The notes beneath the pieces were generated by a model. That model saw only the letters and a program-made list of their open reading frames with translations, made no database searches and had not been told where the DNA came from. A stretch of 64,000 nucleotides of DNA, from NCBI GenBank assembly GCA_023386315.1, contig JAEWJZ010000010.1, positions 62,001 through 126,000 of the forward strand. Direction: 5' to 3'. Source of the DNA: Bacillota bacterium (GTDB taxonomy: Bacteria; Bacillota; Clostridia; Lachnospirales; Lachnospiraceae). Both the position numbers and the translations under genes were made by a program. This document shows positions 43,994 through 53,211 of this stretch, in pieces; the first letter of the stretch is position 1; every line of letters begins with the position of its first letter.

Positions 43994-44197
43994 TGTCGTG
44001 CACCTCCATTATATTGTGTGTGTATTGGTCGGAATCACATTGCTGCCTTTAGGCATAAAAAAAGTAGATAGACAAACGCTATCCACCACCAAAGTCTCTA
44101 CACAGTACACCTATGTATCAAAGGCTATGAACCAGGGACACTTACTCGTGCCGTGGTGAGGCGGATACCTACTTTCCTGTCTGTTGTTTCCACAACT
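43994..44197 (-). promoter_or_regulatory. L20-type autoregulatory leader with attenuator
   Basis: A 204-base untranslated leader between promoter and infC. It ends in a terminator: GTGGATAG (44086-44079) pairs with CTATCTAC (44071-44064) followed by a seven-T run. Upstream lie further paired segments and a GTTGT-GGAA-ACAAC hairpin at its 5' end. Position and layout match the L20 leader, in which L20 binding favours termination. Confidence 0.7.
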
Positions 44198-44232
44198 TTT
44201 ATTATAATACTACACAATTTGTGATATGTCAA
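44197..44232 (-). promoter_or_regulatory. infC operon promoter
   Basis: On the minus strand TTGACA (44232-44227), 17 bases, TATTAT (44209-44204). Confidence 0.75.
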
Positions 44233-44294
44233 TGTTTTTTCGCTTTAATTTATGGCTGAAATCATTATAACTGCCCTTGTAATTAATATAGAAG

Positions 44295-44341
44295 AAAGAC
44301 AAAGACCTGCCGGACTTCTGCCCGCCTGTCTTTGTCTTTTT
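44295..44341. terminator. Terminator after DUF1540 gene
   Basis: AAAGACAAAGAC (44295-44306) pairs with GTCTTTGTCTTT (44328-44339), with further pairing inside; T-rich on both strands. Confidence 0.8.
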
Positions 44342-44346
44342 TACTG

Positions 44347-44661
44347 TTATCTGGTCTTAAATGTAGCGCATTCTGTATGTCCCGCTTCTCTTGCACCATC
44401 ACCTGCAATGCCGATATGCTCTGCCGAACAGTGACGGCCTTCATTGTATACGCAGTTAACTGCTTCACAGTCCACTTCCAGCCTGCTCTCCGGTGTTTTG
44501 AATAAGTTATGGAAGGAACCGTCTTTGTTCTCATCAAAGCTGCCGCAACAGGTATCAGTCGTATCTTTGGCCTGGGAGCCTTCCACAATAATTGCAGACT
44601 TGCAACAGCAATTATCAGAATTATGCAAACAACTTGTTACATTGCAGTCCAATTTTGTCAT
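44347..44661 (-). CDS. DUF1540 protein with two cysteine-rich repeats
   Basis: The 104-residue protein consists of two DUF1540 units: LDCNVTSCLHNSDNCCCKS and VDCEAVNCVYNEGRHCSAE, each with further Cys (DTCCGSF, TECATF). They probably bind metal; the family is common in Clostridia and its role is unclear. GGAGG eight bases before ATG 44661 sets the start. Confidence 0.85.
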   Translation of the reverse strand: MTKLDCNVTSCLHNSDNCCCKSAIIVEGSQAKDTTDTCCGSFDENKDGSFHNLFKTPESRLEVDCEAVNCVYNEGRHCSAEHIGIAGDGAREAGHTECATFKTR

Positions 44662-44715
44662 ATTCATTTCCTCCTGGAATTTTTATTGAGATTTTCTTTC
44701 AGGAGGTATTATGCG

Positions 44716-44761
44716 CCGCGGGAGAGGAAACTATTCTCACGAATCGTTTTCTCTCCCACGG
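44716..44761 (-). terminator. Strong hairpin between thrS and DUF1540
   Basis: On the minus strand CCGTGGGAGAG (44761-44751) pairs with CTCTCCCGCGG (44726-44716) with one G-U pair. No T run follows, so it may stabilise the thrS end or reduce read-through rather than terminate fully. Confidence 0.5.
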
Positions 44762-44773
44762 AATCATATGATA

Positions 44774-46735
44774 TTATTTGGATTCTTCTGTTACATTAAT
44801 CTTTTTAATTTCTTTTGTACGGATCTCCTTACAGATATCGTCAATAAAGTCTGCAATCGGCCGCCGTCCTTCATCTCCGTTAAAACGGCTGCGTACGGAA
44901 ACCACACCGTCTTCCTCCTCTTTCTGTCCCACTACCAGCATATACGGCAGTTTTGAAAGACGGGCCTCGCGGATCTTATAGCCGATTTTTTCGGAACGCT
45001 CATCTACTGTTGCAAGAATTCCGTTTGCTTTCAGCTGATCAGCAACTTTAGCTGCATACTCATGATATTTTTCGGAAATCGGAAGTACACGGACCTGCTC
45101 CGGACATAACCAGGTCGGGAACGCACCTTCGTACTTTTCAATCAGCCATGCAAGAGTTCTTTCATAACAGCCAATGGATGTTCTATGAATAATATAAGGA
45201 CGTTTTTTTGTTCCATCCTTATCTACAAAGCTCATATCAAAGCGCTCCGCCAGGAACATATCCAGCTGGATGGTAATCATCGTATCTTCCTTGCCATATA
45301 CATTCTTAGCCTGGATATCCAGCTTCGGACCATAGAACGCTGCTTCTCCCACTGCTTCCGTATACTCAATTCCAATGTGATCCAGAATCTTACGCATCAT
45401 ATCCTGTACTTCATCCCACATCTCAGGAGTTCCAAGGTAATGGCTGGCATTGTCAGGATCCCACTTGGACATCCGGTAAGTTACATCTCCTTCCAGACCA
45501 AGAGTCGTTAAGCAGTATTTTGCAAGATCCACACAGCCTTTGAACTCTTCCTCAATCTGATCGGGACGAACGATTAAATGGCCTTCGGAAATAGTAAACT
45601 GACGTACCCGGGTAAGTCCATGCATCTCTCCCGAATCTTCATTTCTAAACAGAGTTGATGTTTCACCATATCTGCATGGAAGATCGCGGTAAGATTTCTG
45701 GCTCTGTTTGTACACGTAATACTGGAATGGACATGTCATGGGACGAAGAGCAAATACTTCATCATCCTTTTCTTCATCTCCAAGAACAAACATACCTTCT
45801 TTATAATGATCCCAATGATCAGAGATAATATACAAATCCCGCTTTGCCATAAGAGGTGTCTTGGTTCTCATATAACCGCGTCTCTCCTCTTCATCCTCAA
45901 TCCATCTCTGCATGGTCTGAACGATCTTGGCACCCTTTGGCATTAAAAGGGGGAGACCCTGACCAATCACATCAACAGTGGCAAACAGCTCTAAATCACG
46001 GCCAAGCTTGTTGTGGTCACGATTTTTGATATTAGCCAAATATTCCAGATATTCATTTAACTCGTCTTTCTTTGAGAATGCTGTTCCGTAAATACGGGCA
46101 AGCATGGCATTCTTTTCGCTTCCTCTCCAGTATGCGCCGGAGGATGAAGTCAGTTTAAATGCCTTGATCGGCTTTGTGCTCATAAGGTGGGGTCCTGCGC
46201 AAAGATCAGTAAAATCTCCCTGCTTATAAAAAGAGATCTCTTCTCCTTCAGGAAGATCTAAAATCAGTTCCACCTTGTAAGGCTCACCCTTTTCTTCCAT
46301 AAATTTAACCGCTTCTTCTCTTGGAAGGGTAAAACGCTCAATGGCTTCCCCTTCTTTAATGATCTTTTTCATTTCTCCTTCGATTTTATCAAGATCTTCT
46401 CTGGAAAAGGAAGGATTGTCAAAATCATAGTAAAATCCATTCTCGATAGAAGGTCCAATGGCAAGTTTGGCCTGGGGATAAAGTCTCTTTACTGCCTGGG
46501 CCAGAATATGGCTGGCAGTATGGCGGTAAGCAGCAAGACCTGCCGGATCGCTGACTGTTAAAATGCTTAAACTGCAGTCCTTATTTACTGTAGTCCGTAA
46601 ATCAACAACCTCTCCATCTATCTCGCCTGCACAGGCATTTCTGGCAAGTCCTTCACTGATATCAGAAGCGATATCAATGACTGACATTGCATGATCATAC
46701 TCTTTGACCGAACCGTCTTTTAACGTAATCTTCAT
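44774..46735 (-). CDS. thrS: Threonyl-tRNA synthetase
   Basis: Class II synthetase that charges tRNA-Thr. The 653-residue protein has the TGS domain (MKITLKDGSVKEYDHAMSV), the editing domain with RHTASHILAQAVKRL, the catalytic core with GPHLMSTKPI, RPMTCPFQYYVYKQS, FRNEDSGEMHGLTRVRQF, MITIQLDMFLAERFD and motif 3 HRTSIGCYERTLAWLIEKY and an anticodon-binding domain. ATG at 46735 follows AAAGGAG. Controlled by the T-box upstream. Confidence 0.97.
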   Translation of the reverse strand: MKITLKDGSVKEYDHAMSVIDIASDISEGLARNACAGEIDGEVVDLRTTVNKDCSLSILTVSDPAGLAAYRHTASHILAQAVKRLYPQAKLAIGPSIENGFYYDFDNPSFSREDLDKIEGEMKKIIKEGEAIERFTLPREEAVKFMEEKGEPYKVELILDLPEGEEISFYKQGDFTDLCAGPHLMSTKPIKAFKLTSSSGAYWRGSEKNAMLARIYGTAFSKKDELNEYLEYLANIKNRDHNKLGRDLELFATVDVIGQGLPLLMPKGAKIVQTMQRWIEDEEERRGYMRTKTPLMAKRDLYIISDHWDHYKEGMFVLGDEEKDDEVFALRPMTCPFQYYVYKQSQKSYRDLPCRYGETSTLFRNEDSGEMHGLTRVRQFTISEGHLIVRPDQIEEEFKGCVDLAKYCLTTLGLEGDVTYRMSKWDPDNASHYLGTPEMWDEVQDMMRKILDHIGIEYTEAVGEAAFYGPKLDIQAKNVYGKEDTMITIQLDMFLAERFDMSFVDKDGTKKRPYIIHRTSIGCYERTLAWLIEKYEGAFPTWLCPEQVRVLPISEKYHEYAAKVADQLKANGILATVDERSEKIGYKIREARLSKLPYMLVVGQKEEEDGVVSVRSRFNGDEGRRPIADFIDDICKEIRTKEIKKINVTEESK

Positions 46736-46785
46736 TGTTCTAATCTCCTTTACCAATTATTTTAAATCATGGATCAAATAAAAAA

Positions 46786-47045
46786 AGCCCCTTTCCATAT
46801 GTTTCCATACAGAAAGGGACGATTCCAACTTAATAAATCGCGGTTCCACCCTACTTGAAAGAATGATTCACTCATTCAAACCACTTATACTGATGATAAC
46901 GGAATCACCGTTCCCGATTAAGGGACGCTCCAAGCTGGTCTTCTCCTGATATTCCGGCAAGGCACTTTCACCGTATGTGCCTCTCTCTGAGCTCTCCTGT
47001 CAGGATACTGGTCTTGTCACCGCTTTATCTTAATTGCATTTCTAT
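46786..47045 (-). promoter_or_regulatory. T-box leader of thrS (specifier ACC)
   Basis: Contains the T-box core AGGGTGGAACCGCG (minus, 46852-46839), a terminator CCCTTTC/GAAAGGG followed by seven T (46818-46780), an AGTA S-turn and GGAGAG upstream. The probable specifier is ACC (46939-46937) within GAAGACCAGC, a threonine codon, matching thrS. Uncharged tRNA-Thr should stabilise the antiterminator. Confidence 0.9.
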
Positions 47046-47079
47046 GCCTAAATTATAACACTCAAAAACGTTTTGTCAA
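47046..47079 (-). promoter_or_regulatory. thrS promoter
   Basis: On the minus strand TTGACA (47079-47074), 16 bases, TATAAT (47057-47052). Confidence 0.8.
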
Positions 47080-47097
47080 GCTTCATGAAATATTTTC

Positions 47098-48009
47098 TTA
47101 TAAAAGGACAATTAGAGCCGTTGTAATTGCCACAATGCTGATTATGATTGACAGCGAATTAACGGCACTTGCCATTTCAATATCGCCTTTTAGTTCCGCT
47201 GTGAATGCTGGTGATATGCCCGCAACCGGACCAAGAGTCACTATGGCAAGCGTTTGACGAATCTCCAGACTAAAGGGGGCGAAAAAGTAAAAGCCCACAG
47301 CCATTGTGATTGCAATTGCATACCTCATTCCAAGTATCTGGATAATTCTTTTTATTTTTTCTTTTTCCATACGGATTTCAAATCCAATTCCAAGCATAAG
47401 CAGAGCCAGAAATGCATTGGCTGCTCCTGCAGTGTCTGCAAAGCTGATTATGATACCTGGAAGCTTGATCTTCAGAAGACCTAAAACTGTCATGATCACA
47501 TAAGAATCGAATGGTACAGAGGAAAAAAGTTTTTTTACAACCTTGTTAAAAGAAGGTTGCTCCTCACCTCCTGCTGCCATGCTGGCAAGAGAATAGGTAA
47601 GGCCAGTACACATCACAGAATTGCCCGCATCAAAAAGACTGGTTGCCGCAAAGCCTACAGGGCTTAGGAAGCTCTGCACAAAAGGCATGGTAAAATTTCC
47701 CACATTATAGCCCGACATATTGAGCATGGCGAAGGCTTTGCTGTCTCCGGAACGGGAAATATTAGATATATATCCGATCCCTATTGTTACAAAATTACAC
47801 AAAATTCCAATGACACACATGGCAAGGAGGGAACGCTCCATGGTAATTTTGCTGAAATTGGAAACAATGGCAGCCGGAAGGGTGATCTTTATCACCACTC
47901 TGGAAATCAGATAAAAATCTTTTGCCTGAAAAAAACCTGCCCGTTTCAGTAAGTAGCCCATTATAATTATCGCCACAAAGGCTGCTGCCCTCATTAGTAC
48001 TGCTGTCAT
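47098..48009 (-). CDS. AEC-family transporter (auxin efflux carrier-like)
   Basis: A 303-residue membrane protein with about ten helices. It has ARAFVAIIIMGYLLK-like start, MLNMSGYNVGNFTMPFVQS and ISPAFTAELKGD, characteristic of the AEC/malate-permease family. Substrate could be an organic acid or amino acid. It ends just before the thrS promoter, on the same strand as but separate from ilvE. Confidence 0.88.
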   Translation of the reverse strand: MTAVLMRAAAFVAIIIMGYLLKRAGFFQAKDFYLISRVVIKITLPAAIVSNFSKITMERSLLAMCVIGILCNFVTIGIGYISNISRSGDSKAFAMLNMSGYNVGNFTMPFVQSFLSPVGFAATSLFDAGNSVMCTGLTYSLASMAAGGEEQPSFNKVVKKLFSSVPFDSYVIMTVLGLLKIKLPGIIISFADTAGAANAFLALLMLGIGFEIRMEKEKIKRIIQILGMRYAIAITMAVGFYFFAPFSLEIRQTLAIVTLGPVAGISPAFTAELKGDIEMASAVNSLSIIISIVAITTALIVLL

Positions 48010-48034
48010 AAAAACTCCTTTTTAAGTCTCCAGG

Positions 48035-48076
48035 CAAAACTGCCGGCGGTGCTGTGAGGCCCCGCCGGTGGTTCTT
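48035..48076. terminator. GC-rich hairpin after ilvE
   Basis: CCGGCGG and CCGCCGG (7-bp stem, loop of 12) lie between ilvE and the AEC gene; T-rich tails are seen on both strands (six T on plus, four on minus). Confidence 0.55.
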
Positions 48077-48083
48077 TTTTATA

Positions 48084-49154
48084 TTATTTTACTTCTACGC
48101 TCCAGCCTGCAGGTCCTGTCAATCTGCCAAGCTGTATGCCGGTAATGGTATCATAGCATCTCTGGGTGAGGTCACCGATCTTTCCTCCGCCAATAGACAT
48201 TCTCTCTTCCTCAAACCGAAGCTCCCCAACCGGTGAAACAACTGCTGCCGTACCGGTTCCAAAGCACTCTTCCATCTCTCCTGATCTGGCTGCAGCAACC
48301 ACTTCATCTACAGAAATCTTCCGCTCTTCAACCTTAATTCCCCATTCTCTGCACAGGGAAAGAACAGAATCTCTTGTAACGCCTGGAAGAATGCTGCCGT
48401 TTAGTTCAGGAGTGATAACAACGCCGTTTATCTTAAAGAAAATATTCATGGCGCCCACTTCTTCAATGTATCTGCGGTGAACTCCGTCAAGCCACAGCAC
48501 CTGGGAGTATCCTTCATCATGCGCCTTCACCTGCGAAGCCAGGGAAGCAACATAGTTTCCGCCGGTCTTTGCTTCACCGATTCCGCCTTTTACCGCTCTT
48601 ACATATTCATCTTCGATCCAGATCTTAACCGGGTCAAGTCCGCTTGCGTAATAAGCACCCACAGGAGACAGAATAATCATGAACTTATAAGTATGAGATG
48701 GTCTCACTCCCAGAAATGGATCAGTGGCAATCACAAAAGGTCTGATATAAAGAGAGGTTCCAGGCTTTGTGGGAATCCAGTCCTGATCCACGCTTACAAC
48801 TGTCTTTAACGCCTCTAAAAACAGTTCTTCCGGAATCTCAGGAATGCAGAGTCTGTCATTGCTTCTGTTGGCTCTCTCAATATTCTTGTCAGGACGGAAT
48901 AAAAGGATCTTTCCCTCTTCGGTTTTATATGCTTTTAAGCCTTCAAACATCTCCTGACCGTAATGGAACACCATGGATGAGGGCTCCAGTTCCAGCTTAT
49001 GGTAAGGTACCACTCTTGGGTCGTACCAGCCCTTTCCTTCCTCATAATCCACCTCAAACATATGATCCGTAAATATGGTACCAAATGTCAAAGGATTTTC
49101 TTTGCCCGGCTTTTCTTTCGGGCAAGCGGTTCTCTCAATTCTTATAGTCTGCAT
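48084..49154 (-). CDS. ilvE: Branched-chain amino acid aminotransferase
   Basis: PLP enzyme for the last step of valine, leucine and isoleucine synthesis. The 356-residue type has FGQEMFEGLKAYKT-like motif (HYGQEMFEGLKAY), the PLP lysine in GGIGEAKTGGNYVASL, NIFFKINGVVITPEL and LPGVTRDSVL. ATG at 49154 follows AAAGGAAG; the ORF upstream to 49175 contains that site. Single gene. Confidence 0.96.
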   Translation of the reverse strand: MQTIRIERTACPKEKPGKENPLTFGTIFTDHMFEVDYEEGKGWYDPRVVPYHKLELEPSSMVFHYGQEMFEGLKAYKTEEGKILLFRPDKNIERANRSNDRLCIPEIPEELFLEALKTVVSVDQDWIPTKPGTSLYIRPFVIATDPFLGVRPSHTYKFMIILSPVGAYYASGLDPVKIWIEDEYVRAVKGGIGEAKTGGNYVASLASQVKAHDEGYSQVLWLDGVHRRYIEEVGAMNIFFKINGVVITPELNGSILPGVTRDSVLSLCREWGIKVEERKISVDEVVAAARSGEMEECFGTGTAAVVSPVGELRFEEERMSIGGGKIGDLTQRCYDTITGIQLGRLTGPAGWSVEVK

Positions 49155-49255
49155 GTTATACTCTTCCTTTCCCATACCGGCATATCGTCAGCTTTTATAA
49201 TTTGTTTATCATTATCTTCCAAAAAACTGCTGATGTCAAGAATTTTCAGCCTGTC

Positions 49256-50167
49256 TTAGTCTGCCGAAATGGAATCAAATCCATAACTTCTGGTTATATA
49301 ACGAGGAAATTCCATTCTTACTGTCTTCATGGGGTTCACCGTCTGGCAGATCACCAGGTCTCCCGCCAGGGTCAGAAGCATTCCGGCATCCTCATCATTC
49401 AGACAGATTTTTTCTTTCAGAAAGCCATACATCTGTCTGACCGCTTTTTTCCATGCAGTCTCCACATCTTCTGCCGAAGCAATGGTAATCAGCTTCTCAC
49501 CGGTCTCAATCATAGGATATGGAACGCAGTTTTTATTTTTTACAACATCAACCTGCAGAACAGCCTTTCCTTCTATCTCCAGACCGCAGTCTTCCACCTC
49601 TCCGTCGCCCATAATTCCATGAAAATCACCCATGGATAAAAGAGCTCCCTCTGTAAAAACCGGAAGATAAAGTGTGACCCCTTTTCTGATCTGTGTGCAG
49701 TCCATATTTCCGCCATGATCCATGGGAGTAATGGTAGAAACACCATCTCCGTCCGGAGCAACACCGATCACTCCGATCATGGGTGTGATGGGCAGTTTCA
49801 GCTGCTCACTGTAATGAGCGTATCCATCAGTTACAGGAATCCGCTTCAGTACTTTTTTTTCAAAAAATTCCTTTTCACTGCCGCTTCCCGGTCCCAGCAT
49901 AACTACTCCCACAGGTCCCAGTATAATATCCAGTATATCAATCTTTAACATATCACCAGGCATGGCGCCTTCTATATAAAGTGGTCCTGTAGCCGGATTT
50001 CCAGGCTTTCGCACAACATTTTCAAAGGTTGCTTCCTCAGGAAGGAACTGATTGGTAAAGCAGTCATAAGTCTCAAAAGCCACCGTTTCTCCCGCCCTGA
50101 TACGTTCGCAGGGAGGATTGTTTTTTGACAGTGTATGGGTAATATAATTTCTGGTTATGGTTTTCAT
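49256..50167 (-). CDS. Acetamidase/formamidase family protein
   Basis: A 303-residue member of the FmdA/AmdA family that hydrolyses short amides to ammonia and acid. Features: GPLYIEGAMPGDMLKIDILDI, MDHGGNMDCTQIRKGVTLYLPV, LSMGDFHGIMGDGEVEDCG. Its ATG overlaps the MATE stop by four bases (ATGA), so it is translationally coupled to the exporter. Physiological amide not known. Confidence 0.9.
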   Translation of the reverse strand: MKTITRNYITHTLSKNNPPCERIRAGETVAFETYDCFTNQFLPEEATFENVVRKPGNPATGPLYIEGAMPGDMLKIDILDIILGPVGVVMLGPGSGSEKEFFEKKVLKRIPVTDGYAHYSEQLKLPITPMIGVIGVAPDGDGVSTITPMDHGGNMDCTQIRKGVTLYLPVFTEGALLSMGDFHGIMGDGEVEDCGLEIEGKAVLQVDVVKNKNCVPYPMIETGEKLITIASAEDVETAWKKAVRQMYGFLKEKICLNDEDAGMLLTLAGDLVICQTVNPMKTVRMEFPRYITRSYGFDSISAD

Positions 50168-51546
50168 CTTTTGGATCCTTTCTGGGGTCTTGTTTTTCCG
50201 CTAAGTTCCGGCCATACTGTAACAAGCATGGTAATAAAACAGGCGCCTCCTCCGATCAAATTGGAAATTGGCTCTGCCATAAGAACCCCAAAGGCTCCGT
50301 TTCCCAGAATGACAGGAAGAAGCAGGATTAGAGGAATAACTATTACAACTTTTCTAAAAATGGAAAAAAACACTGCCCTCCTGGCTTTTCCAAGAGCTAC
50401 GAAAACCGACTGCCCGGCAAACTGAAGGGACATAAGGAAAAATCCGAAATAGTAAATCCGCATGGAAGGAATTCCTGCCTCCAGAAGTTCTCCGTCCTGA
50501 TTGAAAATACGAATAAAAAACTCCGGAAAGCTGTGAACCATGATCCACATAAAAGTTGTATATACAATGGCTACCACAGATGTGAATTTAATGGCCTGCT
50601 TTACTCGTTTGTATTCACCCGCACCGTAATTAAAGCCCATAACCGGCTGAGAACCATTGGTCAGTCCGTTGACTGGCATGGATATTACTTCCCTGACAGA
50701 ATTAATTACTGTCATGATTCCTACATATAAATCACCGCCATAGTGCTGAAGTGAAGAATTATACATGATCTGCACCAGACTGTTGGTTACTGACATGGTA
50801 AAACCTGACATCCCAAGAGCTGTTATCGATTTAACCCGGTATCTTTTTAAACGAAAGGCTGAAAGCTTCAGCCGCAGTATGGTCTTTTTCCCTATTAAAA
50901 AAAATACAATCCAAAGGGCTGAGAGAAACTGGGATATAATTGTGGCAAGAGCGGCCCCTCTTACCCCCATATCAAGGGCAAAAATAAAGATGGGATCCAG
51001 CACAATATTGGCTGCTGCCCCAACCAGAACCGTCATCATCCCTATGGTTCCAAACCCCTGAGAATTGATAAAGCTGTTCATACCAAGCCCGATCATTACA
51101 AAAACACTTCCAAGAAGGTAAATGCTTAAATACTGATCGGCAAACGGATAAGTCTTATCACTGGCACCAAACAGATACAGCATGGGCTTTTTAAAAATAA
51201 GCCCTAAAGCAGTAAGAAGAATTCCAGATACAATGAGAAGAACAAAGGAATTTCCCATGATTTTTTCCGCTTCTTCCTCATTGCCCCGGCCTCTTTCAAT
51301 GGAACACAGAGGTGCACCTCCCATTCCAAACAAATTGGCAAAAGCGATTACCATGGAAATAATGGGGAGACATAGTCCCAGCCCGGTCAGAGCCAGTGTC
51401 GCATCCTCGGGAATTCTTCCTATGTAAATTCTGTCTATGATATTATAAAGAACATTAATCAGCTGGGCGAGGGTCATGGGAACTGCCAGCTTTAATATAT
51501 TCCCTACTATATTTCCTTTTGAAAAGTCATTCTTTGTATCTGTCAT
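50164..51546 (-). CDS. MATE-family efflux transporter (first of three)
   Basis: 460 residues, 12 predicted helices. NIVGNILKLAVPMTLAQLINVLYN is the MATE N-terminus, followed by IDRIYIGRIPED and LFGMGGAPLCSIERGRG, with the second half repeat at NSLVQIMYNSSL and GAGEYKRVKQA. MATEs export drugs or metabolites with sodium or protons. It is co-transcribed with the amidase, an unusual pairing. Confidence 0.92.
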   Translation of the reverse strand: MTDTKNDFSKGNIVGNILKLAVPMTLAQLINVLYNIIDRIYIGRIPEDATLALTGLGLCLPIISMVIAFANLFGMGGAPLCSIERGRGNEEEAEKIMGNSFVLLIVSGILLTALGLIFKKPMLYLFGASDKTYPFADQYLSIYLLGSVFVMIGLGMNSFINSQGFGTIGMMTVLVGAAANIVLDPIFIFALDMGVRGAALATIISQFLSALWIVFFLIGKKTILRLKLSAFRLKRYRVKSITALGMSGFTMSVTNSLVQIMYNSSLQHYGGDLYVGIMTVINSVREVISMPVNGLTNGSQPVMGFNYGAGEYKRVKQAIKFTSVVAIVYTTFMWIMVHSFPEFFIRIFNQDGELLEAGIPSMRIYYFGFFLMSLQFAGQSVFVALGKARRAVFFSIFRKVVIVIPLILLLPVILGNGAFGVLMAEPISNLIGGGACFITMLVTVWPELSGKTRPQKGSKR

Positions 51547-51667
51547 TGATTCACTGCCTCTCTGCTGTATTATGCTCCCAACAAAGCACTTTTTTAATCA
51601 TAGCACGGATTTTTCCATTTTGCATCCGGTTTTTTCCAGTCACTTCATAGGAATTCTTCTTCAGCTT

Positions 51668-53068
51668 TCAGACCAATTCCGCCACATCATGAACAGATGG
51701 ATCCGTATTCTTTTTCAAGATAGCATTGAATTTTATAAAGAAAATTGTTGCCGTCACTAATGTCGCAATAGCATCACTCACTGGTTCTGCCAAAAACACT
51801 GCAAATACTTTATCTGTAAAAAAATTAGGCAATATATATATTAACGGTATCAGCAAAATTAACTTTCGCAGACATGCCAACAGCAGACTGATTTTGGCTT
51901 GACCTAAAGCTATAAAACTCTGCTGGCATGACATCTGTATTCCTAATACAAATATTGCGGCCATATAAATATGCATCGTATCGCTCGTATATTGAACAAG
52001 ATCCGTATTACTTGTAAAAATACCTGCCACATATTCAGCGCCAAACATTACGATAACATAAAAAACCACCGAATATGTAATACAGGCTATAAATTGATAC
52101 TTAAATGTAAGTTTAACCCGGTCCTGTTTACCTGCTCCGTAATTAAAACTGAGAATCGGCTGTGCTCCCTGGCAAATACCGGTCATCAGCATAACTAATA
52201 TCTGCATAATACTGCTCATAATCGTCATGGCACCAACTGCAACATCACCATAATATCTGGAAAGACTACTATTAAAGCATATATTTACAAGACCTTCGGT
52301 CGACTGCATAACAAAAGCTGAAACACCCAAGGCCAAACATGGTAAAATAACTTTCGGTGTAATTTTCATATTACATATCCGCAATTTTAAAAAAGTCCGT
52401 TTACCAGTAAGAAAACGCAGTACCCATACAGCACTGACTGCCTGACTTAGCACAGTGGCTATAGCCGCCCCCCTTACTCCCAGGTTAAACTGAAAAATGA
52501 ATATGGGATCAAGAACAATATTAAGTAAAGCTCCAATTACCGTTGTTAGCATGCTGAAAGCAGAGAATCCTTGTGTTGTAATAAATGGATTCATACCTAA
52601 TACCAGCATAACAGATATGCTTCCAATCACATAAATCTGTAAATATTCCATGGCATAAGGCAGTGTTTTTTCACTTGCTCCAAATAGATATAACAACGAT
52701 TCCGAAAACAGTAATAGAATCGTTGTTAATATAAACGCTATTATAATTAATGTTAACAAACAATTCCCCAATATATGCTCAGCATTCTTATTGTTACCCC
52801 TGCCCATTTCGATAGCCGCACGTGGGGCACCACCTGCGCCTGCCAGACTGGCAAATGCCGAAATTAATATTATAATCGGAAAGCATAAGCCTACACCTGT
52901 CAAAGCAGAAGCCCCCACTACCGGCATATGACCGATATATATTCGATCTACAATATTATACAACATATTTATCAATTGGGCTATAACCGAGGGCAGTGCC
53001 ATCTTTAATAATAAGCGCCCTACTTTTCCACTCCCTAAGTCACTGCTCTGTATTTTTTCCATAATCAT
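51668..53068 (-). CDS. MATE-family efflux transporter (second of three)
   Basis: 466 residues, closely resembling its downstream neighbour (IDRIYIGHMPVVGASALTGVG, GAGGAPRAAIEMGRGNN, FNYGAGKQDRV), so probably a tandem duplicate. It is more AT-rich. A divergent AraC regulator 143 bases upstream is the likely controller. Confidence 0.92.
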   Translation of the reverse strand: MIMEKIQSSDLGSGKVGRLLLKMALPSVIAQLINMLYNIVDRIYIGHMPVVGASALTGVGLCFPIIILISAFASLAGAGGAPRAAIEMGRGNNKNAEHILGNCLLTLIIIAFILTTILLLFSESLLYLFGASEKTLPYAMEYLQIYVIGSISVMLVLGMNPFITTQGFSAFSMLTTVIGALLNIVLDPIFIFQFNLGVRGAAIATVLSQAVSAVWVLRFLTGKRTFLKLRICNMKITPKVILPCLALGVSAFVMQSTEGLVNICFNSSLSRYYGDVAVGAMTIMSSIMQILVMLMTGICQGAQPILSFNYGAGKQDRVKLTFKYQFIACITYSVVFYVIVMFGAEYVAGIFTSNTDLVQYTSDTMHIYMAAIFVLGIQMSCQQSFIALGQAKISLLLACLRKLILLIPLIYILPNFFTDKVFAVFLAEPVSDAIATLVTATIFFIKFNAILKKNTDPSVHDVAELV

Positions 53069-53211
53069 TTTATCCTTTCCTATTCTTTGTATTCATTATA
53101 GCAAAAAACAGAAAAGGGAGAGAGAACCCAATCCCTGAAAGTAGCACTATTTTTAGAATAATATTGCCATCATGAAAATTTTATAATATAATTAAACGTT
53201 GGAGGTAGTTT

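Noticed and set aside
44711..44956. Plus-strand ORF with AGGAGG before its ATG
   Set aside because: It is antisense to thrS and the apparent ribosome site belongs to the thrS-end hairpin region; composition is not protein-like.
48084..49639. Plus-strand ORFs opposite ilvE and the amidase
   Set aside because: Shadows of well-supported minus-strand genes.
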